Assembly: GCA_000729835.1 (NCBI GenBank)
Contig: JFHB01000021.1
Location: 209,222-273,221 of the forward strand
DNA length: 64,000 nt
Direction: 5' to 3'
From: Atkinsonella hypoxylon
Lineage: Eukaryota; Ascomycota; Sordariomycetes; Hypocreales; Clavicipitaceae
Under the pieces are notes generated by a model. It ran no database searches and was not told the DNA's origin. It saw only the letters and a list, made by a program, of their open reading frames with translations. How positions within the stretch are numbered: the first letter of the stretch is position 1; the number at the start of each line of letters is the position of its first letter. Below are positions 10,829 to 22,048 of this stretch, piece after piece. The translations under genes were made by a program, and so were the position numbers.

Positions 10829-12087
10829 TTCCAGTATAAAGCCCACTTTTGTTTTTGCTGCTGCCATGATCGAGTCATGCATGAGAATGACATGGATTCA
10901 CGGTCGGGTTGTCTAAACATTTCTCGCTCAATGAACTTTTTTTGTTTTTACAGATCACACACAACCTTTCCGCCGACTAAGCATTTTCGGGTTATCTATT
11001 TTATCCGCTCTGAAGAGTGCTGGCCCCAAATGGCGATGAGAGTCAAGGTTTCGAACCAAGCAGCCCCTTTTTGTATTATTTATCGTCTTCGGGTTGTTGG
11101 TTTTAACACCTTGACCCCCTTTTATATTCTCTCTTCCTCTTCCTGTTATTGATCCGTTAATATCAGTCAAGCAAGAGTCTGTTGATCCCCCTGCTCTCCC
11201 TAGCATATAGCTCGGTCCTTAGGGCCTTGCAAGCAAGCCGGCCCCCTAGTTGTCTAAACATTTCTGAGACTCGCGGAAAATGATACGACATCCTAGCAAG
11301 GCTGTACAAGACTTAGAATGTATGAAACGCAGCCCATTTATTACCCACGAACAGGGAAAGTGTCGGCTACTAGTGGCAGGAAAGACAAGTTACAGTCGAT
11401 TGAATTATTTCTATGTCTAAGCATTTGTTTCGATACAAACTTTGCAACGATGAGCAAATCACAGGCCTTCAATCGCAGATAGTTGTCTGATCGATGCGAA
11501 CAAGCCATACTGGTAATTGAGAGGTCGGATCCAGCAGTTCTGCAATGTGGGCTTCTTTCTCAGCATTTTCACCCAGTCTGGTGGTATCTTCCATGTCTGT
11601 TGGTGGTTGACGTCATTTGGTAGAAAGCTGCACGACCTCGAATGTCATATGAGAGAGAATACTGGGGATTTCCATCAGGGTTTATTTATGTACGTATATA
11701 TCGTGTCGTATATCAGTAGTGATCGAATAAGATCATTACAACTATACCTTGGTAAGCTCCAGAGGATTTTACATTTTTTATGTGATGCAGTGCAGGGTCT
11801 GTGCAGGTAGCAGCAGTGTCTGATTGATGTCTGAATGTTTATTAATTAGTTAGCCCATGACATGCTTAGGGCCAACTCGCGCGTCACTGGTGGCTTGCTA
11901 CCCTGCATGAGATAGTCTCAATTTTTTGTTGAGCATACTTGCCGACGTCACATATTGACCGGGGGGAGAACAATGTTCACACATCTTCTTCAATGGCATT
12001 AATGGAATAAATAATCAGGGAAGCAAAACAACAAACCGAACTCGCAGCGCAAAGATAAGGTGAAAAAAGCTTGAAGGAAAAAAAGAT
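10829..12087. other. Intergenic region between the two tRNA genes
   Basis: No protein gene recognised. A 17-bp direct repeat (10908-10924 and 11249-11265) brackets about 340 bp just downstream of tRNA-Arg, which could be an insertion remnant. The rest is AT-leaning unique DNA. Confidence 0.4.
10908..11265 (+). repeat. Segment bracketed by 17-bp direct repeats
   Basis: GTTGTCTAAACATTTCT occurs exactly at 10908-10924 and 11249-11265. The segment between them has no long reading frame. It starts near the 3' flank of a tRNA gene, a usual target of fungal LTR elements, but no clear TG...CA ends or target duplication can be shown. Confidence 0.45.
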
Positions 12088-12198
12088 TGCGAGCCGTAGG
12101 GATCGAACCTACGCGGGCGATGCCCATTGCGGTTTAAGCAAGTACCCATTGAACAGAATAACCTAAACACAACGCCTTAACCACTCGGCCAGACTCGC
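12088..12198 (-). tRNA. tRNA-Leu (anticodon TAG) with a 29-nt intron
   Basis: Read on the minus strand from 12198. Acceptor GCGAGTC pairs with GGCTCGC; D arm GCC-GAGTGGTTAA-GGC; anticodon stem TTGTG/CGCAA with anticodon TAG (reads CTA codons) and G37. The intron, 12161-12133, sits at the canonical position one base 3' of the anticodon. The long variable arm GGGC-ATC-GCCC is typical of a class II tRNA. The T arm is GTAGG-TTCGATC-CCTAC and the discriminator is A. A T-rich run on the minus strand just past 12088 is a likely terminator. Confidence 0.95.
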
Positions 12199-12612
12199 AC
12201 CCCATGGGTGACTTCAGGTTGATTTTATACACTATACACCTTCCGTCTTGTGCTGTCCATTTACCATGGCCCACATACATTTCACTTTGAAATCCATCCT
12301 CATACTCATGTAACTAACGGTTGTGCATCCCAATCAAACCGTCTACTGCGCAGAGAGGAGTTTTCCACCACTCAAACGCACTACAAATCTGTCTCTACAG
12401 GTTTCCTTCTTTCATTACTTGCCAGCAAAATCACCCGTTGTCGGATGAAAAAAGCCCAAGCCCGAAGTCGTCATCACATCATCTGTCTTCTCGACACAAG
12501 AAGTGCTCGTCAATGATGACATAGCATACCAGCCAATAAGTCTACTTCATCATCTCACGCATACCACCCATATAGACTGATTGGCCCGCTCAAAGGGGCA
12601 CTCGTCGCCGCT
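12199..12612. promoter_or_regulatory. Divergent region between tRNA-Leu and sen54
   Basis: The 414 bp separate an RNA polymerase III gene from the protein gene sen54 on the other strand. The stretch must hold the sen54 promoter and leader. No further gene is seen. Confidence 0.4.
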
Positions 12613-14034
12613 ATGCCCTTTGACGACGACGATACTCCCACCTCCGACACAGCTCAAGGCCCCAAAGCTCAAGAAGGTGGAGTAAGCGGCGAAGATGTCG
12701 TTGAAGATGGCATTCCTGACTACAAATTTTTCGCCTCCATGTTCAACAAGAAGGGTGTGTCCGGCAAAGTGATTCGCAAGGGCGAGAAGGACTTCGAGTC
12801 CCACGGGACACGAGCGCAGGAGAATACCCTCGAAGCAAGTCGCACTGCACTCGAGGAAGTCCTAAACTACACGAGAATCCACAAGCCGGAAGCATGGCTA
12901 CGAGCTTGGTATTTCCCAGATTGGTGGACGGCGCATTCCCCGGGCAGCAAATCCGACAACGCTCTGCTCCATGAACGTGTCGTGGTCATGGAGCACGAGC
13001 GCGGCAACTGGATGCGAGATATTGGTCGAGCCGTGTCCGGCAGCAAAGATCAACTGGGCGTAGGAAGGCTGTGGCTTCTACCTGAGGAGGCATTATACCT
13101 CATTGAAAGGGGCACCGTAGACATATGGTGGCCAGACAAGGAGTTTGAAGAGCTGCTGCCAAAAGTCACGAATGGGACGCCAACGAGAAATGCCTTCGGC
13201 CCAGATGACTACGATGCCGGACTCCCGCTCAGCTTGGAAGCCGCGTATTCTCTTCTCATTGGGTACGAAGGGGAGCGCGGCAAGACCACGCTGCCTAAGT
13301 TCCAGGTATATACACATCTCAAACGCGCTGGCTTCCACGTTATGCGCGCGCCAGTCGAAGCGACTTCTTCTTTTTCTGCATCCACAACAACAACAACAAC
13401 AACAAAACGAGAGCCTGCTTCGTTTCCATGGTCCATGTCCAATTCGCTCTGGCAGTGGCTCTACTCGATGGTATCATCGCAACGCCAGCCGCAGCATAAG
13501 CCTTTCGGCCCTCTCGTCGTGCCAGGCGTGTATCGAGCATATCGACCCATCTATGAGCAACTGGCACTGCTTCCGCGACACAAGCCTTCAGCCACGGCCA
13601 CTTCGGGCTCAGCCCAAGAGCCCTTCCGCGTGCACTATCATGTCTGGAAGGCCAGCGGTACTCCGTTCTCCAAGAAGAACCCTCCGGCGCCGGATTTCCG
13701 CATCGCAATAGCTGATACAGCGGATTCGAGTGTGCCTAGCCTGGAGCAGATCGAGGCACTGTTGCAGTCGACACCCTTTGATCCACCCAAATCATCCATG
13801 CAGGACAACGGGAAACTATATCAGCGGCTGAAACATGGTTATCGGAATGTGCTGGTGGCTGTGGTGGACCGGGGGCTGGTAAACTTTATGAGATTCGGCG
13901 AGGCGGCCTTTGGGGAGGAACGGCTCTTCGAGAGATTTGACAATAGAAATGGCGGCGGCAGGGGTGGCAAGAAAGGTGGTCGGGGGGGAGGACGCGGAAG
14001 AGGCAGGGCACGCGGACGCGGTGGTCGAGGCTGA
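12613..14034 (+). CDS. sen54: tRNA-splicing endonuclease subunit Sen54
   Basis: Structural subunit of the Sen2-Sen34-Sen15-Sen54 endonuclease that cuts introns out of pre-tRNA. Single exon, 473 residues from an ATG in a GCTATGCC context. The Sen54 N-terminal domain covers about residues 70-165, with ARAW-type sequence (EAWLRAWYFPDWW), HERGNWMRDIGRA and GRLWLLPEEALYLIERG. The C-terminal part has RRLKHGYRNVLVAVVDRGLVNFMRFGEA-like sequence, typical of the family end. The tail from about residue 445 is almost only Gly and Arg (RGRGRARGRGGRG). A run of seven Thr at about residue 258 is encoded by an ACA microsatellite at 13387-13406. The neighbouring tRNA-Leu carries an intron of the type this enzyme removes. 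Confidence 0.88.
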   Translation: MPFDDDDTPTSDTAQGPKAQEGGVSGEDVVEDGIPDYKFFASMFNKKGVSGKVIRKGEKDFESHGTRAQENTLEASRTALEEVLNYTRIHKPEAWLRAWYFPDWWTAHSPGSKSDNALLHERVVVMEHERGNWMRDIGRAVSGSKDQLGVGRLWLLPEEALYLIERGTVDIWWPDKEFEELLPKVTNGTPTRNAFGPDDYDAGLPLSLEAAYSLLIGYEGERGKTTLPKFQVYTHLKRAGFHVMRAPVEATSSFSASTTTTTTTKREPASFPWSMSNSLWQWLYSMVSSQRQPQHKPFGPLVVPGVYRAYRPIYEQLALLPRHKPSATATSGSAQEPFRVHYHVWKASGTPFSKKNPPAPDFRIAIADTADSSVPSLEQIEALLQSTPFDPPKSSMQDNGKLYQRLKHGYRNVLVAVVDRGLVNFMRFGEAAFGEERLFERFDNRNGGGRGGKKGGRGGGRGRGRARGRGGRG

Positions 14035-14632
14035 AAGAGAGCGATGTTCTTGGCGGTGTACGTTGACTGTCACAAAGCGTGAACTAGGTCGAACATGTGG
14101 CTGTTCCTGTAACTTATCTTTCCGGGAAGTGACAAGTTTAGCGCCAACAGAGAGCCAAACCACTTTTCATTATGAAATAACCTCCAGCTCGCGCCTGCTT
14201 GAAAGAGCCCAACGCTGCGCGGATGCATTTCCACCAACATGATGACTGCATTAGGACACCAAGTTTCAAGACTTCTGTTAGTTGGAAAGGCGCAGTCACG
14301 GTTCCCCTCCTTTGTCTGCGATTCCGCGCCAAGAGGGAACTTTTACCCCCTTATACAGAGGCGAGAGGCTATATAACTATAGATAGGCTCCTTATATAAA
14401 AGTCATTGGCCCTGACAGCACGCTCACTTCTGATGCGCAGGCTGCTGTGCCGGGCACTTACCTAAAAGAAGCTTTTTTAAAAATAGCCGTAGCGTAGTTA
14501 GCGTAGGGTCGCCCGCGCCGTGGTGGAGCCAATATATTAGAACCAACCTTATTTTCATTCTTCCGCGCCGCGATCAAAAAAACTAGTGCCGACTAACTTT
14601 GTCGTGTGAAGGGGCTAGCGAATTGAGCGAGT

Positions 14633-14666
14633 GTGCATCGGTGCATCGGTGCATCGGTGCATCGGT
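14633..14666. repeat. 8-bp tandem repeat (GTGCATCG)x4
   Basis: Four perfect copies in a row. Confidence 0.95.
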
Positions 14667-14752
14667 CAATGAGGTCCCGGTTCGGAATCAGGCCGAAATG
14701 CTCCTTGCCATCACTCCATGCTGTGTTTCCCACACTGTTCCTTTTCGATGGT

Positions 14753-15008
14753 AAAAAAAAAAAAAAAAGGTTGGCGGAAAGGTCATGGTATATCTCGTCT
14801 CGTCCGTGTAAGAGGCGGTGATGCTTCCCCCAGACGCCAAAGTCCTGTCTTGTCTATAGTTGTCATGCTGCTTAACCCGTGCGCGTAATTTCCTTCCTGA
14901 TTTGGGAAAAAAAAAAAAAAAAGTGTCATTTTTCTCCACTTGACGCTCAGACGGAGAAACGGCAGACAGGTGATGGCGTTGGTTCGCAAAGGCGGGGGGG
15001 GGGGGGGG
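14753..15008. repeat. Cluster of homopolymers A16, A16 and G15
   Basis: A runs at 14753-14768 and 14907-14922, and a G run at 14994-15008. Such runs are also places where sequencing length errors are common. Confidence 0.9.
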
Positions 15009-17040
15009 AGCCTCTGGGCCGGGAAAAACGTGAGGGTTGCATATCACCCATTAAATGACCTGGGGGTTGCTCCACTTCTGCATTGTCTAATCACGCGTGA
15101 GTAATCAGTTATTTTAAAATAACTATCTAGAGAACTTTTGGGAGGGAACTTGGGGCACCCCGTCATCTGCCATAGTATATACAACGCAGAAGTGGTTTTG
15201 CACACCAAGATGTGCCGCACACTAGTTTATTTAAGTTCCCAGGGTTTTTCTTTTCTTTTCTTTTCTTGGAAACTTGACTCCGTCATCTGCAATGGTCGCG
15301 GCATCGCATGAACTTGGATATACGTGGTCCGAGCTGATGGCACAGAAGCACTTGCAGTTGAGAGCCAACCTAGTGGCGAACCAACTTGTAGGCATAGTTG
15401 TCTCCAACTGCGTTTGCAATTTCTGTGGCTGTACTATACGGAGTCTTGCCTCGGATTGTTCATTTAGGCAGCGGAGTAGTTGCGAAAAGAGGTTCAAATC
15501 AATGATAGTGAGGATTGACGCCAGTGCTTTGTTGCTTAAGGGGAAATGCCGCTCAACTGTGCCCCTTTTCTACCTCTTTATAACTCTGGCTGGGCCAAAC
15601 ATCCGATGTGATAAGTCGCCGACTACACCCCCTTAGTACCATAGATAAGATCGTCAACATGAGTCAGAAGAGCCCCCTTATGACTCTACCATAAGGTCAT
15701 GTCACAGCTGGATGGGAAGCCAGAGTGTACAGCATAGCTCGATGCATATTTAGTCGTACAAACCTCAGTAGCCTGAATAATCGAATGCAGACAGTCCACA
15801 TTCGACTCGGCTTGCGACGTCTATTGTTTTCACCCAGAGGTGAGTTTACGTAGCAAGTTTCATTAGCCTGCGCAGGAGAAACTCCAAAGGGCCGGCCGCA
15901 CTATATTTCCAGTGTCGGGGTTAGCAGGGATTAGTCTCCTGCGTCATCATGTCTTAGTGGGCAATATTTATTCATCACAGCCTCTTAACTAGAGTTTCGA
16001 TAATCCAACTAGGTCACGCCACATCTGCTTGGCTAAGTTGGGGCTTTTCAAGACCTTCCATGCAGCAAGGCAAGAAAGGACGACCACCTGCTTTGTCGGG
16101 AAGCAAAGTGGTAAAGCAGATACCTAATGCTATAACTTGCCGCTTGATTGGAAGGGCGCTGTTACGTCTCGCCGTCGAGGTAGCGTTCAACGTGGGAGGA
16201 TGTATCTGCCTGCATCGCAATTCGAGTCTGTGCCATGTTCTTCTATCATCTGCACCATTTGTCATGCTTGGCACACGGGATTTTCTCTTTGTTCCGTTAC
16301 ATATGTTCCGTAGTCCCAGGGGCCATCTTCAGGAACAGTTACTGTGATATGGGAGAAGAAAGAAGGAAAGGCACAGAAGTCGCCTGGTACAAGGAGGCCG
16401 CGTCCAACTTTTGCGACAACAGACTTACATATTATCATTAGTCGGAAGTGGGGCGAGACTTGCTGCTGCAACATGCGCCAAAAAAAGAAAAGTTCGGAGT
16501 GAAACGCTTTCCGTCATGTCCATTTTATGTCCCGGTCTACAGAATCAGTGGGCGACGGCGCTCAATGTACATTGATCAAATTCATCTCCATATACCCTGA
16601 TTCCAGGATTGCATGTCCCATCACACGCTGCGACAGCCAAAGTCTTTCTTCTTATTTTTTAAACCTTGGCTTTCGTAATTCCGTAATGCCATGGGCGGGT
16701 GTCGTTGTGGGAAGGGGCACTACTAGTAGGGAAATCGTGCGTTTTTACTCTTCAACCCAGAGCAAGAGCAGCCTGCTTGTTCGCAGGTTTGTAGGTGTCC
16801 TGGACCACTGGTCGCTTCTACATTGAGGTTGCTAAAGACAGGGAGCCGGCGAGACAAGGTGTGTTGCATCCGATGCAGGCCATGTTGGTTGTTTCAATGC
16901 GTACGTAGCACATTGATGAGGTGTCGGCGGTCAAGTGGTCTTTAGACAAGAGGCCTTCCCCTTCTGCCTTCGTATGCAAGACGACTTGGACGAGCGACGG
17001 CTTCTGGACTTACGGATGATGGCTCCCTTTTGGCCGCTGC

Positions 17041-17121
17041 ATCATTGGTGGCATCATTGGTGGCATCATTGGTGGCATCATTGGTGGCATCATTGGTGGC
17101 ATCATTGGTGGCATCATTGGA
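17041..17121. repeat. 12-bp minisatellite CATCATTGGTGG, 6.7 copies
   Basis: Perfect copies. The unit length is a multiple of three and has no stop codon in several frames, so long artificial reading frames (His-His-Trp-Trp on the plus strand, Asn-Asp-Ala-Thr on the minus strand) run through it. Confidence 0.97.
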
Positions 17122-17218
17122 AAGGATCAATTGTCTCTTGATGAGGCTTTTCTCACGGGATTTTGGTTCACAAGCATCAACAGGTTTCTTGGAATGCCAT
17201 GATGGGAGGAAATTGTGC

Positions 17219-17248
17219 CCCTTGCAAGCCCTTGCAAGCCCTTGCAAG
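17219..17248. repeat. 10-bp tandem repeat (CCTTGCAAGC)x3
   Basis: Three copies, about 100 bp after the 12-bp minisatellite. Confidence 0.9.
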
Positions 17249-17875
17249 GACCAAATCGACCACAGAGCACCGTCAGCAAAAGCTGTGAGACTGTGTTTGG
17301 AGCAGCCGGGCTGCCAAGTGGCGTGTTTTCAGCAACGAGTGCACAATATCATCCTGCTTCGCAGCGTTCAACCACTGCTGGGACACCATCCGATGACCGG
17401 TCATAGTCAGATGGACGTCGCCCGCTTGCCTTGTACACTAGTCGTTTTCTCTGGTAAGATATAAAATTTATAAAAAGGCTGACTTTTCGGAATTCCTGGA
17501 GACCCACTGTAATGATAACATTAACCTCCTTCCTCTGCTGACTTGGGGAAGCGCGTGCGAGGTCCATTTTTGCTCTCGGCCAGTATGTACGTGATGATGC
17601 CAGTAAGTTCGCGCCCCGGACAACGCGAGTCACGTATCGAGGACAAGTCGTTTTAGTCGATCGACGGCGATGGATGTGACGACGAAGCGAATGTCTAGCC
17701 CAGTCAATGATTGCATCGGCCCAGCCTGGCTGATGTGATTGAAGCAACCGGGCCATGTATTACTGTGTCCAGCTCAGTTACACAACTATGTGCTACTCGG
17801 ATTCATCATTCCACCGAGGCCTCATCACAGTCGGGGACGAGCCTGAGTTGCCATTAGGCTGGCTTATGATGGAAC

Positions 17876-17913
17876 ACGGTGCGGTGCGGTGCGGTACGGT
17901 GCGGTACGGCGGT
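17876..17913. repeat. 5-bp repeat (CGGTG/CGGTA)
   Basis: About seven copies of CGGTG with some G to A changes. Confidence 0.85.
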
Positions 17914-18218
17914 GGGCATTGCAGCGTCGAGTTTTCTGTGTACCCCGCATGCAAGCACCAGGCGATTTTCTTGATATCTCATGTCGACTTTCTTATTACT
18001 CAGTGCTGCATATGGTAAAGCGCCGGACCATTCACCTTATTTAAGCGGTCAGTATTCATCTGCCCACTTTCTGACCGTCACTTACCGGGGGTTTGTAGGA
18101 GGACCATACATACATACATACGTACGTGTTTGCATCACGCTTGGCATACGAACTAGCTCCGAATTGTGGCAGCTGCCTAGACCAGCAACCCCATCTCAAA
18201 GAGTATTGGGGTGGTGGG

Positions 18219-18269
18219 AAAAAAAAAAAAAAAGAAGAGAAAAAAAAGAAGAAGAAGAAGAAGAAGAAA
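18219..18269. repeat. A-rich run and (GAA)n microsatellite
   Basis: A15 at 18219-18233 followed by A-rich sequence and GAA repeats at 18248-18269. Confidence 0.9.
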
Positions 18270-18823
18270 CAGGAATCTGGGGGTTGAGACCAGTTAGAAG
18301 ACAGCTACCGTGCGTTAGTGGCTGTGATGGATGCTGCGTGCCTCGGCCGCTGAACGCGAAACATGCGAGAGAAATAATCATAATAATAACTCGGACTGAG
18401 GCCCTTCGAACGGTTCGGGACCTAGGATCCCGTTCGGCCTCGTCTGTCGTCACGAGAGCGGGAGATGAAGATGGAGCTGGGGGTCTGCAAGTCGGACGGC
18501 GCCTGTCAACTGGCTAAATTTGCCTGCATCGCATGGCAAGGACCTTTTGTTTTCTTCTCCCTGGTGAAGGGGTAGCTGTAATGGATGAGGAATTTCCTTC
18601 CCCCTCTCTTCTTGGCGCTCCTATCGTATAAATTGACTCGACATGATCTATCTCCAGCCCTCTTGTCCAACCCTCAGCCAGTGAGATGAGTACAAGGCCA
18701 CCCTGCAGCAACCTGCCAAAAGCATGGTGTAGCCATTTTAGCGAGTGAGTCGCCCTCGCGGGTGGTGTCCCACGTATTTCGCGCACAATGAATGATGATA
18801 AGCGAGCAAATTTACGCAATAGG

Positions 18824-18899
18824 TTTTTTTTTTTTTTTTTTCACACGAACTCGTGACGGTGACAATGGTTCGGTAGGAAATAGGGAAAAAAAAAAAAAA
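18824..18899. repeat. T18 and A14 homopolymers
   Basis: T run at 18824-18841 and A run at 18886-18899; the two could pair as an imperfect hairpin with a loop of about 44 nt. Confidence 0.85.
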
Positions 18900-19029
18900 T
18901 TGGAGGATGGGTTTGACAAAGGACCAGCCTGACCTGGTCGCGCTTCGCACCCCATTCAGGACGTTCGTCATGTTGGGATTGGAACCACTACATCCGGCAA
19001 AGCATCATGACGACGCCAGGCAAGGAAGG

Positions 19030-19720
19030 GGGGTGGCCAGATCAATTCGGTCTTAGCGATCAAGAGCCCTTCTAGTAACAACGGCAAAATGACCTAAAGG
19101 TCTACAAATATGTAGTTCTAGAAAGGCTACATTAAGCCTAAATAGATTGGTAAAGGCGAGGAATTTATCCTAGAAAGTGATACTCGGGTTACAGTCTAAG
19201 GCCCGTCTGATACTGTATAGACCCAAAGGGGAAGTAAACCATTTCATACTTGTTTAATTGCTCTAGCAGCCTGGACTTAAGCTCAATCAAGATTACCTCA
19301 CCTGCTGTAACTGTTAAAAGTTCAAAACACTATATTGGACGACAGAAGGTCTTGTAGGAGTTGTGACAAAACAGATAGAGGAAGCTCTTGCAGGAAACTA
19401 TTAACAGGTAGACTGAATTAGTGCCTTGGAGGCTTAACCCGTGGTTGAATTAGAAGGGGCGGGGTTTCATCTTCTTCTTAGAGTCTCCAACTCGCTGGGA
19501 CTAGCAATATAAGTTGATTACAAAAGGCCTCCAATGCACGAGTTGTGGCTAATTGTACAACAAGGATCAGATTCGCGATGCTGGTGTTGAAGACCGGATT
19601 AAATGGGTCCCCGCGTGACGGGATAACAAATTGGCTCGAATTGTCGCTGCAAAACCAAGTTGTCTGGGTGGAGTCTGTAGACCTGCTGTGGGTCCTCTTC
19701 TAATTAATAATATTACGGAG
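19030..19720. other. Possible decayed repeat or transposon remnant
   Basis: This stretch differs from its surroundings: no microsatellites, many stops in all frames, and many TAG/TAA triplets. No transposase motif could be named. The call rests on texture only. Confidence 0.2.
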
Positions 19721-19924
19721 TATATATTCATACGTTCTACTCCGTAGCGCGTTACATAACAGCAATGGTAATACTCGCTTGCATACGAAGTATAGATGTG
19801 AAACTCCTGATTATTTTTATTCCCTCTCTTTCTTTCTTTTTTTCTTTGTTATGTATTTTCAACATTCATATACCATTGGGACCGCTCGATCATTTACTAA
19901 CTATATATTGCGTGGTGTATTCCG

Positions 19925-20700
19925 TATACGGAATACGGAATACGGAATAGAGATTATAAATCCTAGTAAATCTAAACTCGGGTAGGCCAATGAAAAGAGC
20001 AGCTTGGCGCCACTAAGACCCATAATGTAGTCAGGTTGTCAGGTCAGGTCCTCGACGATAGGACGGTTGAGCTGTATTACTCCGTAGACCCCTATGAATA
20101 ACTACTTATAATGAACCCTGTCTTTTTAACATGCAGTTTCTTGTACGACAAGTTCTACCTAGGTACCTATCTAGATACGTGGGCAATGTACCCACCTACC
20201 TGGTACCTCAATGAAGGCAAGACCCAGCGCCCCTATAATTTGCCTGTATTGCTTCTGGAAGCACATAGTTCCTCATGCGAAGAGGAAGAAAGAAAAGAGA
20301 AAAGAGGAAAGGAAAGGAAAAAAAGAAAGAAAAATCCAGGCACAAGTTAATAGCCGAACGACCAAAGACCCGTCACCCCTGGCTCTCCGTACCTCTGGCG
20401 TCCCTCTGGCGTCTCTCTAGCTCTCTTCTGGTCTTTATAATCTGTGTGGCTGCTTCTCCACTCCAACAATCCCGTCCCACTGCTTCTTACCTCCATCTGG
20501 CGCTGCGCTGCTTCCCGAGCCCTGTCTTCCTACTCAACTAGAGTAGAGTATTCCGTAGAGTAGCGCCAGTTGATTAGCCCCACTTCTGCACTTGCGGAAG
20601 CGGTTTCTCTGTGCATTCTCTTGACATAAGCCTTTGTCGCATACTTCAGCTTGTTGTGGCCGAAACCATACTATGTATTCCGTATTCCGTATTCCGTATA
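19925..20700. repeat. 25-bp inverted repeats flanking about 725 bp
   Basis: The sequence at 19925-19949 (three units of ATACGGA) is the exact reverse complement of 20676-20700. No transposase is present between them. The unit belongs to the TACGGA/TCCGTA motif family that is scattered over the whole window. Confidence 0.6.
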
Positions 20701-21584
20701 GGTATATAGGTTTAGTATAGGGCATCCATTTCGGGTGTTTTGCAAATGGGACAGCCGCCGACTGGATTGGACTAGGTAGATTGGATTACCCTCGCCTGAC
20801 TCTAGTGTGGTGGTTATCGGGCATCTACCAATACAATGAGCCTACAGCATATTCACGTGTCTGCCTGTTCACTCCTGCGGCTGGAAGAGCATTCTGATAG
20901 GTAAGAAGAGGCTTAGATTAGTTTTTAGAGCAAATGATGCCACGCAAGCCACACCACCCATTCATACATGAGTTGCCGTGCCGCTTGCTGCACTTGTTGC
21001 ATGCGGAGAGATGAAGAGCAGAAATGGAAAGCAAAGCGACGGAGAGAAAGGCAAACCAGAAAACAGACCGGACACCTTGTCTTGGCTGCTTTGCTACTGC
21101 AGCCTCACCGCCGGCTGTATGTATGAATACTATCTGCCAGACATTGGGCCAACTCGTTGCGATGGCGCGCAATATCCAGTTCAGTTAGTTAACACGACAG
21201 TATTATTTTATTTTATTTGGGCCATGAACTCGGTCGGACTCACTCTTGCACGCTCCAGATCAAAGTAGCCCGCGCAAAGGCAGGCCAAGTCTTCGCTCCC
21301 CTGTTGTCCGTCCAGAACGTCTGCGTTCGTCTTGCGTTCGTTTTGGTGCATGTCGCAAACCCCCCCCCCCCCAATTCCATTAGACTCGGGTTGGGTGTCG
21401 ATCACGCCTTTTCCTGTTAGTCTGGCTGGGTGGAAACCCAGACATTGACCATGCGTGCCTCCGGCCGTTCCAGCCAATTGTGCTTGTCTGTTGTTGCCTT
21501 CCTTCTCTTTGGCTGCGCCGCTTTGTGAGTTGTCGTGGCTCTCTGCGAAAAGCTTGGTACTCGTTGTCCCCAGTTTCTGTACAT

Positions 21585-21663
21585 TACCTACCTACCTAGG
21601 TAGGTAGGTAGGTAGGTAACTAACTAGTTAGTTACCTTTTGTACAGATACGGAGTACTCCGTA
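21585..21663. repeat. Three adjacent perfect palindromes
   Basis: 21585-21610 is a 26-bp palindrome centred on CCTAGG. 21614-21637 is a 24-bp palindrome centred on CTAG. 21648-21663 is the 16-bp palindrome TACGGAGTACTCCGTA. All are perfect. Confidence 0.9.
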
Positions 21664-21730
21664 CCATATTATATGGACAGAGTTCAGTCGGTATGCAGTT
21701 TTGCCTACCACACCCCTTGTGGTCGGTTCT

Positions 21731-21777
21731 TATGGTCGTATGGTCGTATGGTCGTATGGTCGTATGGTCGTATGGTC
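21731..21777. repeat. 8-bp tandem repeat (TATGGTCG)x6
   Basis: Nearly six perfect copies. Confidence 0.95.
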
Positions 21778-22017
21778 CGGGTCGTCTCTATCTCGTCTCT
21801 ATCTCGCCTCGTCCGTCCTATCTGCCCCCTTGCTCCATCAGCAGCCCGACAGCCCTCCCACATTCCCCATCTCGACTTGGCTCCATCCGGAACCAGACAC
21901 TATCATCGAACACCTAGGTGCAGGCAGCTGTTTGCTACTCCCAGCAACCGCTGGCGTGTGGCGTGTCAAGTCATCTCTGACCACTGCGCGTTGGTTGTTG
22001 GCAACGCGACTTGGGGA

Positions 22018-22019
<2 letters not shown>

Positions 22020-22048
<29 letters not shown>
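22020..22048. repeat. (AAGC)n microsatellite
   Basis: Seven copies of the tetranucleotide. Confidence 0.95.

Noticed and set aside
11030..11065. GGTTTCGAACC palindrome resembling a T arm
   Set aside because: No cloverleaf can be folded on either strand.
16935..17464. Long frames with His-Trp or Asn-Asp-Ala-Thr repeats
   Set aside because: They arise from the 12-bp minisatellite, which lacks stop codons in these frames; no coding signal outside the array.
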